A DNA stretch of 13,315 nucleotides, from the NCBI GenBank assembly GCA_020859745.1, contig JAJBVQ010000169.1, positions 1 to 13,315 of the forward strand, written 5' to 3'. Origin of the DNA: Rikenellaceae bacterium. GTDB lineage: Bacteria > Bacteroidota > Bacteroidia > Bacteroidales > Rikenellaceae. Within the stretch, counting starts at the first letter, position 1. Each line of letters begins with the position of its first letter. A program made the translations under genes and the position numbers. This document shows positions 1-6,638 of this stretch, in pieces. The notes below the pieces were generated by a model, which saw only the letters and a program-made list of their open reading frames with translations, was not told the DNA's origin and searched no databases.

Positions 1-636
1 CTTCGGCGCCGGTTTCAACGCCCCTGCAGGAATATCCGGCTGTTCGACTGGTTCGACCGCCCCCGCCGCCAACGCATCCACCGTTTCGACCACCAATCCC
101 GCCCCGATCTCCATCAGGCCGTCATGCACCGTCGCCGCCGTATCCGTTTCGGCGATAGGCAATTCCCGTTGCATCAGTATCGATCCACGGTCTATCTGGT
201 GGTTCAGCAGAAACGTCGTCACCCCCGTTATCGTATCCCCGTTCATCACCGCCCAGTTGATCGGCGCCGCGCCGCGGTACTGCGGCAGCAGCGACGCGTG
301 CAGGTTGAACGTCCCGTACTTCGGAGCCGCCCAGATAATCTCCGGCAGCATCCGGAACGCCACGACGACAGCCAGATCCGCACGCAACGCCTCGAAAGCG
401 GCCACGAATTCCGGGTCTTTCAACTTCACCGGCTGCAAGAGCGGCACGTCCGGCAAAGCCTCCGCCGCATACCGCTTCACCGCCGACTCCTGTACCTTCA
501 GGCCCCGGCCCGCCGGTTTATCCGGCACGGTCACCACCCCGACGACACGATACCCTCCCTCGACCAAACGCCGCAAAGGCTCCACCGCGAAATCGGGGGT
601 ACCCATATAAACGATCCGTAACTGCTTCGCGTCCAT
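1..636 (-). CDS. fmt: Methionyl-tRNA formyltransferase (C-terminus beyond window)
   Basis: Transfers a formyl group from 10-formyl-tetrahydrofolate to Met-tRNA(fMet), making the initiator tRNA in the cytoplasm. Reading from the ATG at 634-636 gives 212 residues, open to the window edge; the family is usually a little over 300 residues, so the last third is missing. The N-terminus carries the Fmt nucleotide-fold start (VYMGTPDFAV, residues 9-18). The catalytic signature FNLHASLLPQYRGAAP follows, with Asn111 and His113, then the Asp of HQID at about residue 149. These match the Asn/His/Asp triad of the formyltransferase family. The linker to the C-terminal tRNA-binding domain is just being reached at the edge. 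Only 7 bases separate its start from the ribBA stop, so it is very probably the distal gene of the lptF/G-ribBA-fmt run. Identification is secure; the 3' end cannot be judged. Confidence 0.95.
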   Translation of the reverse strand, partial: MDAKQLRIVYMGTPDFAVEPLRRLVEGGYRVVGVVTVPDKPAGRGLKVQESAVKRYAAEALPDVPLLQPVKLKDPEFVAAFEALRADLAVVVAFRMLPEIIWAAPKYGTFNLHASLLPQYRGAAPINWAVMNGDTITGVTTFLLNHQIDRGSILMQRELPIAETDTAATVHDGLMEIGAGLVVETVDALAAGAVEPVEQPDIPAGALKPAPK

Positions 637-643
637 AACCTCC

Positions 644-1870
644 CTATTTTTCGGCAGCCGTGAAAAGGCCCAGCGTGTGCCCCATATCCTTCTCTTTGGT
701 CTCCAGGTAGTGGGCGTTGTGCGGGTTCGGCGCGATCACGATCGGCACGTTCTCCACAATCTTCAGGCCATAGCCCTCCAATCCCGCCCGTTTCTGCGGA
801 TTGTTGGTCATCAGGCGGATATTCCGCACTCCGAGGTCATGCAGGATGCTGGCCCCCACACCGTAATCCCGCTCGTCAGCCTTGAAACCCAGCTCGATAT
901 TGGCCTGCACCGTATCCAGTCCCTCGTCTTGCAATTTATAGGCTTTGATCTTGTTGAACAGCCCGATGCCGCGGCCTTCCTGGTTCAGGTAGACGATCAC
1001 CCCTTTACCGGCCTTTTCGACCATCTCCATCGCCTTGTGCAGCTGCGCCCCGCAGTCGCAGCGGCAAGAGCCCAGAATGTCCCCCGTGGCGCAGGAAGAG
1101 TGCATCCGAACCAGGATCGGTTCGTCCTCGGCCCATTCCCCCTTGACCAGTGCCATATGCTCCAACCCGTTGCTTTTCTGGCGGTAAACGATAATATCGA
1201 AATCGCCCCACGCCGTCGGCAGGGTAGCCCGCGCCCCTTTTTCGATGATCGACTCCTGTTTGAGGCGGTAGGCGATCAGGTCGGCGATCGAAATGATCTT
1301 GAGCCCGTATTTTTTTGCGATTTCCAGAAGCTGCGGCATGCGGGCCATCGTCCCGTCCTCGTTCATGATCTCGATGAGCGCCCCCCCCGGCTGCATCCCG
1401 GCCAGACGCGACAGGTCGATCACCGCCTCGGTATGCCCCGGACGACGCAGCACGCCTTTGTTCTGCGCCCGGAGCGGGAAAATATGCCCCGGACGGCCCA
1501 GATCCTGCGGTTTGGTGGCCGGATCGACCAAGGCCCGGATCGTTTTGGCCCGGTCTTCGGCCGAAACGCCCGTCGTGCAGCCGTTCCCGAGCAGGTCCAC
1601 CGACACGGTGAACGGGGTTCCGAGCAGCGACGTGTTGTCGCCGACCATCATATCCACCTCCAGCTCCTTGCAGCGGTCGGCCGTCAGCGGCGCGCACAGC
1701 ACGCCCCGGCCGTTATGTACCATGAAATTGACCATCTCCGGGGTGATCTTCTCCGCCGCGCAGACGAAATCCCCTTCGTTTTCGCGGTCTTCGTCGTCCA
1801 CGACGATCAGCAATTTGCCGGCCCGGAAATCTTCCAGCGCCTCTTCTATGGTATTCAGCATTTTAGCCAT
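644..1870 (-). CDS. ribBA: Bifunctional 3,4-dihydroxy-2-butanone-4-phosphate synthase / GTP cyclohydrolase II
   Basis: Catalyses the two entry reactions of riboflavin synthesis: ribulose 5-phosphate to dihydroxybutanone phosphate (RibB half) and GTP to the diamino-pyrimidinone phosphate plus formate and pyrophosphate (RibA half). The 408 residues fit a complete fusion. RibB spans about 1-205, with the acidic metal/substrate loop DDEDRENEGD (25-34) and RPGHTEA (143-149). RibA spans about 206-404, with the zinc ligands Cys260, Cys271 and Cys273 in the CATGDILGSCRCDCG stretch, the GTP-binding NQEGRGIGL (296-304), and YGVGA around Tyr336. Both halves look active because no key residue is missing. 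It starts 15 bases after the permease stop and ends 7 bases before fmt. I see no FMN riboswitch nearby, so it appears to be transcribed with its neighbours. Confidence 0.97.
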   Translation of the reverse strand: MAKMLNTIEEALEDFRAGKLLIVVDDEDRENEGDFVCAAEKITPEMVNFMVHNGRGVLCAPLTADRCKELEVDMMVGDNTSLLGTPFTVSVDLLGNGCTTGVSAEDRAKTIRALVDPATKPQDLGRPGHIFPLRAQNKGVLRRPGHTEAVIDLSRLAGMQPGGALIEIMNEDGTMARMPQLLEIAKKYGLKIISIADLIAYRLKQESIIEKGARATLPTAWGDFDIIVYRQKSNGLEHMALVKGEWAEDEPILVRMHSSCATGDILGSCRCDCGAQLHKAMEMVEKAGKGVIVYLNQEGRGIGLFNKIKAYKLQDEGLDTVQANIELGFKADERDYGVGASILHDLGVRNIRLMTNNPQKRAGLEGYGLKIVENVPIVIAPNPHNAHYLETKEKDMGHTLGLFTAAEK

Positions 1871-1885
1871 CTCTATTGTGTTGTT

Positions 1886-3337
1886 TTAATCTTTTTTCTT
1901 TTGAAAACGGTCCCGCACTTTGCGGTACAGCGCAATGACCGGCTCGAGCCGTTTTTTGTAGGCATCGGGATTGAACAGCGCCGAGTCATTAGTCGATTTG
2001 TAAGTCAGGAAGATAGCGATCGGGAAGAGGATGAAGCTCGAAATCCAGATCCCCCAAAACGGCGACCAGGCCCCGTCTTTCACGAACTTTTCGCCCGTGA
2101 TCGTAATGATGTAGTAGACCACGAAGAACAGCACCGACACCACGATCGGCATCCCCAGCCCCCCCTTGCGGATAATGGCCCCCAGCGGCGCACCGATCAG
2201 GAAGAAGATCATGATGGAGAAGGGTAGGGCGATCTTGCGTTGGAAATCGGCCTGCGCCCGGTAGAGCAGCTGCGAAGTGTAGCTCATGTATTCCGACTCG
2301 TAATCCGCATAGCTTCGCGCCTCTTCGGCCCACGTGGAGGCCTGCCCGAAGACCGAATTGCGGTTCTCCACGCTCATCGTGTCCAGCATCCCCATCAATG
2401 ACACCGGCCTGAGCGGCGGCAGGGAGTCCAGGTTGGCATAAGCCAAATTGCGGAACAGGTGCGATTTGACCAGCCGGTTCTCGAAATTGGTCACCATCGA
2501 GTCCTGTGCATGCTTCAGCGAATCGATGGTATAGGACAGCTGGGTCATATTCTTAGTTTCGCTCCGCGAGGCGAACTCCTCCTGGTCGGAACGCTCGAAC
2601 GCGAACCCGGACAGCGGGATCAGCAGTTTCTGTTCGTCGAACAGGTGGTGGCTCAGCTCGTTCTTCGTGAACCACTGGTAATTGCGGTTCTCCTCATAGA
2701 TCTGTCCGTTGTACAGAGTGACGATCAGGTACTTGCGGTCGTCCGATATGCGGATATACCCCGAATCGGCCACCGTGGTCTGCATCTTGTCGTAAGACTT
2801 GTTGTTGTAGATCAGGATGTCGTTCAGCTTATTGGTAGCCGGATCCTGGTGCCCGATACGGATGCTCATGTCGGGAATCCCGTTGAAGAATATCCCGTCC
2901 TGGAACTTCATCTCCTGTTTCTGTTTGGAGATGTCGCTCAGCAGCGAGAACATTTTCTGGTAAGAGTAGGGGGTGAAATTATTGATCACGAAGAAACTGC
3001 CGATACAGACCACCGTCATCAGGATAATGAGCGGCTTCATAATTCGTGGAAGCGAGATCCCGGCCGCTTTGAGGGCCAGCAGTTCGTTGTTCTCGCCCAG
3101 GTTCCCCATCGTCATGATAGAGGCCAGCAGGGTAGCCAGCGGCAGCCCCATCGGCACCAACGTGGCGCTGGCGTAGAACACCAGTTCGATGATCACGCCC
3201 GGCCCCAGACCTTTGCCCACCAGCTCGTCGATATGCATCCAGAGATAGTGCATCAACAGGATGAACATCACGATAAAGAACGTGAGCACCATCGGTCCCA
3301 CGTAGGCTTTCAGTACGAAACGGTAAACTGTCTTCAT
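1886..3337 (-). CDS. LptF/LptG family permease (YjgP/YjgQ), LPS export transporter
   Basis: Inner-membrane permease subunit of the Lpt system, which with the LptB ATPase extracts lipopolysaccharide and pushes it towards the periplasmic bridge. The 483 residues show the family layout. N-terminal helices lie near 12-34, 47-77 (with the conserved small-residue stretch VPMGLPLATLLA) and 98-120. A large soluble periplasmic part covers roughly 121-365, with a beta-rich first half and a helical, charged second half. The C-terminal helices are near 369-388, 395-416 and 425-447, including IGAPLGAIIRKGGLG. It is longer than the approximately 360-residue E. coli LptF and LptG, and the extra length is in the periplasmic section. 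The sequence alone does not tell LptF from LptG. It probably heads the run with ribBA and fmt; the 102 bases before it could hold a promoter, but I found only a -7-like element there. Confidence 0.92.
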   Translation of the reverse strand: MKTVYRFVLKAYVGPMVLTFFIVMFILLMHYLWMHIDELVGKGLGPGVIIELVFYASATLVPMGLPLATLLASIMTMGNLGENNELLALKAAGISLPRIMKPLIILMTVVCIGSFFVINNFTPYSYQKMFSLLSDISKQKQEMKFQDGIFFNGIPDMSIRIGHQDPATNKLNDILIYNNKSYDKMQTTVADSGYIRISDDRKYLIVTLYNGQIYEENRNYQWFTKNELSHHLFDEQKLLIPLSGFAFERSDQEEFASRSETKNMTQLSYTIDSLKHAQDSMVTNFENRLVKSHLFRNLAYANLDSLPPLRPVSLMGMLDTMSVENRNSVFGQASTWAEEARSYADYESEYMSYTSQLLYRAQADFQRKIALPFSIMIFFLIGAPLGAIIRKGGLGMPIVVSVLFFVVYYIITITGEKFVKDGAWSPFWGIWISSFILFPIAIFLTYKSTNDSALFNPDAYKKRLEPVIALYRKVRDRFQKKKD

Positions 3338-3439
3338 TCGGTGTCCGTATCCTTCGTCGTCCGGGAGATAAAACGGCCCGGCCGGTGCGATTATTTCCTT
3401 TTCAGCGCAGCGGAGAGGGAATAAGAAGATACAAAATTA

Positions 3440-3820
3440 TCATTTTTTCGGACAACCGATGGCCCTTTTGAGTTTATCCACCTGCATATCCCACAGCGAG
3501 CGGCAATCCTCGCGTTCGCCGTCTTCCGCGAAATCGATGACAGTCAGCATAATATCCCCCGTCAGCTCCTGGTGGGCGATCCGCATTTCGAGGTAGTGTT
3601 CGTCGTTCTCCTCCCACTGGTAGCGTACATACGCATTGCGTTTGTGATGGACGAGCCGGGCAGACTGCACAGCCTTGTTCCAGAAAAAATCGTACCGGTT
3701 GCCCGAAACCTCCACATTGTCCGCAAACCAGCTTTTGAGTCCCAATGGCGTGGTTATGGCCCGGAACAAAGATCCCGGCGTGCACCGAAAGGGATATTCC
3801 ATTACTATCTTCTTTTTCAT
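3440..3820 (-). CDS. START-like domain protein
   Basis: A 126-residue cytoplasmic protein with no signal peptide or membrane segment. It begins MKKKIVMEYPFRCTP, and the fold cues (an opening strand, a helix with the pattern FRAITTPLGLKSWFADNV, then alternating strands and a long C-terminal helix ending DKLKRAIG) fit the START-like/AHSA1-type ligand-binding superfamily, in the small form common in Bacteroidetes. Such proteins bind hydrophobic ligands in a cavity, but the ligand of this branch is unknown and nothing here reveals it. The gene sits 102 bases upstream of the LptF/LptG permease on the same strand. It could be the first gene of that transcript, or separate. The family call is fairly sure; the function is not known. 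Confidence 0.8.
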   Translation of the reverse strand: MKKKIVMEYPFRCTPGSLFRAITTPLGLKSWFADNVEVSGNRYDFFWNKAVQSARLVHHKRNAYVRYQWEENDEHYLEMRIAHQELTGDIMLTVIDFAEDGEREDCRSLWDMQVDKLKRAIGCPKK

Positions 3821-4035
3821 AGCCAGACCCGATCTACCGCAGGTTCCCGCAAAATAAGAAATATCCCTGCAAAATCCTATCAGACAAGCAGATTTAATAT
3901 TAATACAGCATTGCAGAGCATCGGGAATCTGAATTATTTAACATAATATAAATAACAATATTTTCTTACCCTATAATCTCTATACTAAATGATGCAAGGC
4001 TATCAGGCCCTGCATCATAAAACGAAATCACAGCT
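3821..4035. other. Intergenic segment between sulfatase and START-like gene
   Basis: The segment is AT-rich and has no plausible coding frame. It holds the hairpin at 3989-4018 and, closer to the START-like gene, the presumed promoter of that gene. I could not find a clean TTG-N19-TAnnTTTG promoter in it; TTTTG runs near 3855 and 3873 are only partial matches. Confidence 0.5.
3989..4018 (-). terminator. Hairpin downstream of the sulfatase gene
   Basis: Twelve-base arms (3989-4000 and 4007-4018) flank a 6-base loop, with a single A-C mismatch in the stem. It begins 17 bases after the sulfatase stop on the minus strand. The tail after the stem (TTTAGTATAG) is only weakly T-rich, so this is a probable but not strong intrinsic terminator. 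Its position between two co-oriented genes supports the call. Confidence 0.55.
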
Positions 4036-5569
4036 TTATCCCGCACGGTTGACGCCGTTTTCCAGATCGCCCGCGCACTCTTCCAGCAAAATTCCTTTCA
4101 GTTTTTCGGCGCGTTCCGGATAACGCAGGATCAGGTTTTCGCGCTCCTGCGGATCGTCGTTCAGGTTGTACAATTCGAACGCATCCGCAGCCCTGTAATA
4201 GCGCAGTTTCCACCCGTCCGACATCACGACCGCAGGCCCGTAATTCGACCCGAATACCACATACCGGCCGCCGTGCGCCCACCGCTTGCCCTGCAACAAA
4301 GGCCAATACGAAATCCCATCCTTACGGACTGGAAGTCGCACCCCCAGCATTTGCGCCATCGTCGGCAGGAAATCGTAATTGGAGACCAGCTCGCCCGAAG
4401 CCGCACCGGCCGGGATATGCCCCTTCCAGTAAAATACCAGCGGGACGTTCACCCCACCCTCCAGGTTGCTTCTTTTCAGTCCCGCCAGGCCGCCGTTACC
4501 GTTGAACACGTCTCCGGCGGGATCGCTGTAATATTTATCGCGGTAATCGTCGAACAATTCGCCTGTCCGTAGGTTCCGGTAAGGCTTTTCGCACCGTCCC
4601 GCCTGCGAATAGTAGATTTCGTGGCCGTTGTCCGAGGCAAAAACGATAATGGTGTTGTCCTCCAGTCCCAGCCGCCGCACTTCGGCAACGATGGCCCCTA
4701 CCTGGTCGTCCAGCAACTTGACCATCGAAGCATACTCTTTTTCGATCGGGGTCAGGGTCGTGTCAGCCGCGACTTCGGGATCAACGGAAGGAACCGCAAC
4801 AGGCCCGTGCGGAAGTTGCGTGGGGTGGAACAGGAAGAAGGGCTCGTCACGGTGTTCCCGGATAAAGGTCAATATCTTTTCCAGAAACAGGTTTTGCGAA
4901 TATTGCGCCTTTCCGGTCATATCCCACCGCTCACGATAGGTTTCGGGCGTTTCGTTCTCGATGGATTTGCCGCCGTCCGCGCGGGTATTCCCCTCGATAG
5001 TTACCATCCGGCCGTTCTCGAACAGGAAAGGCGGATAATAGCCATGGCAACGCACATGGTCCAGATAGCCAATAGTCCCAGCCGTGACGCTCCATTTGCT
5101 TGCGGGTGGCTGTGAATCCCCATTCGAGCTTGCCGATCTGCGCCGTCGTGTAGCCGGCCCGCTTGAACACTTCCGGAAGATAGAAATCTCCCTGTGCCAG
5201 CACAATATCCGATGCGTCGAGTCCTGCTTCTACTTTAGCTACGTCGCATTCGGTTTGCGCAGCGACCAACAACGCCCCCGGGGTAATCTTCCATTTGTCG
5301 GGACGGCAGTCATGGTAGCCGGTCAGCAAAGACGCCCGCGCCGGAGCCGAAAGCATGCACCCGTAAGCCCGCGAAAACGAAGTGCCCCGGGCGATCAGCG
5401 AATCTATATTCGGAGTCGTATAATGTTTTTGCCCGTACGCAGAAAGCAATCCTTTGCCCAAATCATCTGCATAAATAAAGATGACATTGGGCCTTTCCTG
5501 CGCAGCACTCAGCGCCGGAGATACGATACATCCGGCCAATCCGGCAGCAATCAGTACGGTGCGATTCAT
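4036..5569 (-). pseudogene. Sulfatase (S1 family, serine-type), broken by one frameshift
   Basis: Hydrolyses sulfate esters, probably on host or dietary glycans, outside the cytoplasm. The N-terminal frame (ATG at 5567-5569) has an export signal in about the first 23 residues. It then shows the metal-binding DDLG (35-38) and the active-site motif SAPARASLLTG, where Ser74 would be oxidised to formylglycine by an anaerobic sulfatase-maturing enzyme. Lys147 lies in IGKLEWG. Reading continues normally to HGWDY (residues 162-166), and homology resumes in another frame with GYLDHVRCHGYYPPF. That second frame carries LFHPTQLPHGP, the metal-ligand pair in FASDNGHE, and a normal C-terminus. The shift lies at about 5068-5075 and is a net loss of two bases or gain of one. 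About 510 residues would be restored, a normal family length. LAGC at 11-14 could be a lipobox, but the hydrophobic run continues past it, so lipid anchoring is uncertain. No SusC/SusD genes adjoin it. Confidence 0.85.
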
Positions 5570-5588
5570 TTCCTGAAGGTATTTCTAT

Positions 5589-5596
5589 CAAAGATA
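5589..5596 (-). promoter_or_regulatory. Candidate -7 element of the sulfatase gene
   Basis: On the minus strand these bases read TATCTTTG, a full match to the Bacteroidetes -7 form TAnnTTTG, 20 bases before the ATG. No TTG lies at the usual 19-21-base spacing upstream; the nearest TTTG is only 12 bases away. It is therefore a tentative promoter. Confidence 0.3.
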
Positions 5597-5704
5597 TGGA
5601 AATTCGGGCAAACCGTGCCCCTATTATATCTGCATTGCAAGAACTACCCAAGGCGGTTATAATATGTCCCGCGCCGGATTTAACATAAGTAACAGCCTCA
5701 GCAT

Positions 5705-6217
5705 TTAATTATGATACTCTCGAAATGAACCGTCCGAATAGAAGATAATTACCCGTTCGATCAATTTCGAACCAGCTGGAGACACTTCCGGTTCACTGGA
5801 TGCAACAAATTCCAGTCCATTGTTAGTTACATTTGTAACCTCCCCATCCTTATCATTAGAAGGTGATATTTTGCTTACATTTTCAAATACATCTCCCTGC
5901 CTGATATCTTTTGAATCTTGTAAAATTGTAGGTGAAGGTGAGCTTTTTACATTTGTAATTCCGCCTTTCGTTACACCTGTAATTACACTCGAAATCTCCT
6001 TTTGTTCACTTCTGTAAACAGGTCCTATTCCGTTAATCATCCAGTCGGGATTAAGATCAGGAAACCGTAACAGCATCCGGGAAATAAACTCGAAATTTGG
6101 CTTATTACGCCCAGATAATAAATGCGATATGCTGGAAGGTTGAACCTCCATAATTTCCGCAAACTTTACAGCTGTAAGACTCTCCGATTTAAGGAATTGA
6201 GCCAACCTATCTTTCAT
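5705..6217 (-). CDS. HTH (Xre/CI-like) transcriptional regulator, Bacteroidetes type
   Basis: A DNA-binding regulator of 170 residues. An Xre-type helix-turn-helix covers about residues 1-65, with the two core helices in KFAEIMEVQPSSISHLLSGRN (17-37). It is followed by the family's typical LNPDWMINGIGPVY (55-68). Residues 70-150 are a low-complexity, polar, Thr/Val/Ser-rich linker with short echoes (VITGVTK, ITNVK, VTNVT). The C-terminus is the conserved tail IERVIIFYSDGSFREY (153-168), shared by a family of small Bacteroidetes regulators whose targets are mostly unknown. There is no protease or ligand domain. Codons are much more AT-rich than in the flanking housekeeping genes, which suggests transfer. 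Four TTACA-N2-TGTAA palindromes lie inside the gene, and a good promoter lies just upstream. The gene stands alone: the sulfatase starts 135 bases downstream. The class is sure; the target is unknown. Confidence 0.85.
   Translation of the reverse strand: MKDRLAQFLKSESLTAVKFAEIMEVQPSSISHLLSGRNKPNFEFISRMLLRFPDLNPDWMINGIGPVYRSEQKEISSVITGVTKGGITNVKSSPSPTILQDSKDIRQGDVFENVSKISPSNDKDGEVTNVTNNGLEFVASSEPEVSPAGSKLIERVIIFYSDGSFREYHN
5826..5839. repeat. Palindrome GTTACA-TT-TGTAAC inside the HTH gene
   Basis: Six-base inverted arms flank a 2-base centre. It encodes the VTNVT peptide near residues 127-131. It is one of four TTACA-N2-TGTAA sites in this gene and has the most extended arms. It could be an operator or simply a by-product of the repeated peptide. 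Confidence 0.6.
5947..5958. repeat. Palindrome TTACA-TT-TGTAA inside the HTH gene
   Basis: The core is identical to the 5826-5839 site and encodes ITNVK (residues 87-91). Its start lies exactly 24 bases from the start of the next site at 5971. Confidence 0.6.
5971..5987. repeat. Overlapping palindromes TTACA-CC-TGTAA and TGTAATTACA inside the HTH gene
   Basis: Positions 5971-5982 form TTACA-CC-TGTAA, and 5978-5987 form a second, perfect 10-base palindrome that shares its TGTAA half. The stretch encodes VITGV (residues 78-82). Confidence 0.6.
6166..6177. repeat. Palindrome TTACAGCTGTAA near the 5' end of the HTH gene
   Basis: A perfect 12-base palindrome about 40-50 bases into the coding sequence, encoding LTAVK (residues 14-18). 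It is the copy closest to the promoter and so the best placed to act as an autoregulatory operator. Confidence 0.6.
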
Positions 6218-6238
6218 TCTTGTAACTTTTAACTATCA

Positions 6239-6268
6239 CAAAGATAAACTAATCCCTAAATTATACAA
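6239..6268 (-). promoter_or_regulatory. Bacteroidetes-type promoter of the HTH gene
   Basis: On the minus strand the -33 element TTG (6266-6268) is followed by a 19-base spacer and the -7 element TATCTTTG (6239-6246), a full match to TAnnTTTG. Transcription would start near 6232, leaving a leader of about 15 bases with no clear Shine-Dalgarno sequence, which is common in this phylum. A TTACA half-site lies in the leader directly before the ATG. Confidence 0.7.
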
Positions 6269-6321
6269 CCGATCCCTGTGAACTATATTTTCTAAGAACC
6301 AAAATACATCAATAACAGTAC

Positions 6322-6351
6322 ATGTATATTTTATTTATATAAAATATACAT
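6322..6351. repeat. Perfect AT-rich inverted repeat (13-base arms, 4-base loop)
   Basis: The arms ATGTATATTTTAT and ATAAAATATACAT are exactly complementary around TTAT. The element sits about 105 bases upstream of the HTH start and has no T-tract placing it after a gene, so a terminator role is unlikely. It could be a protein-binding dyad. Confidence 0.55.
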
Positions 6352-6359
6352 ACAACTAA

Positions 6360-6377
6360 TATTCAATGAATTGAATA
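6360..6377. repeat. Short inverted repeat TATTCAAT-GA-ATTGAATA
   Basis: Eight-base arms flank a 2-base centre, 8 bases from the preceding hairpin. In such AT-rich DNA a dyad of this size may be chance, but its symmetric operator-like form and its closeness to the other dyad are worth noting. Confidence 0.4.
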
Positions 6378-6583
6378 ATTATAACTATCGTATTTTACAT
6401 CAAAATAAACTCAGATGACACACAAATAGCAGCCGATAAATAAATCAACACTTTCGTTTAAATAATATAAGTTATTGAAAATAAAAATTTTAATATAAAT
6501 AAAATATACGCATACATATTGCTCTATTTTTCATTACAACATATAACTTGACGTCTGTAACCGCTTTCTCAGGCCAAAACAAG

Positions 6584-6616
6584 AAAAGGGCGGACTCAAA
6601 ATGAGTCCGCCCTTTT
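6584..6616 (-). terminator. Intrinsic terminator of the rel-hypothetical-HIT transcript
   Basis: A perfect 14-bp stem (6584-6597 and 6603-6616) with a 5-base loop and GGGCGGACTC core, flanked by A and T runs. It begins 22 bases past the HIT stop. Because the stem is flanked by As on one side and Ts on the other, it could end transcription in either direction. Confidence 0.92.
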
Positions 6617-6638
6617 GCGGTAACCGGGAAAAATAAAT

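Larger units (their letters stand above)
6218..6638. other. AT-rich gene-free region between HTH and HIT genes
   Basis: No credible coding frame or RNA gene is seen. From left to right in window coordinates it holds the HTH promoter (6239-6268), a perfect 13-bp-stem AT hairpin (6322-6351), a second dyad (6360-6377), long A/T runs with a partial echo of the hairpin arm near 6497-6516, and the terminator of the HIT gene (6584-6616). Base composition changes sharply from the neighbouring GC-rich genes. It may mark the edge of an acquired segment, but I see no duplicated target site, transposase or integrase. Confidence 0.6.

Noticed and set aside
1871..1885. FMN riboswitch upstream of ribBA
   Set aside because: Only 15 bases separate ribBA from the permease, leaving no room, and no RFN-like segments are seen.
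677..2227. Long open frames on the plus strand, the largest opposite ribBA and rel (also 7491-9827)
   Set aside because: They are antisense to genes with complete catalytic motifs. Their products are rich in Arg, His, Gln and Pro without domains, as expected for shadows of GC-rich genes.
3370..3392. GC-rich CGGCCGGGCCG followed by TTTT as a terminator after the START-like gene
   Set aside because: The longest workable stem is about 4 pairs with a 3-base loop, too weak to call.
3432..3439. TAATTTTG before the LptF/LptG gene as a promoter
   Set aside because: The -7 form matches, but no TTG lies 19-21 bases upstream (the nearest is 13), and the region is AT-rich at that point, so it was not listed as a feature.
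5570..5704. Small gene between the HTH and sulfatase genes
   Set aside because: No frame with a believable start and codon use. It is read better as the sulfatase leader.
6218..6638. tRNA, CRISPR array or attachment site in the gene-free region
   Set aside because: No cloverleaf, no evenly spaced repeats and no duplicated target or integrase gene were found by eye.
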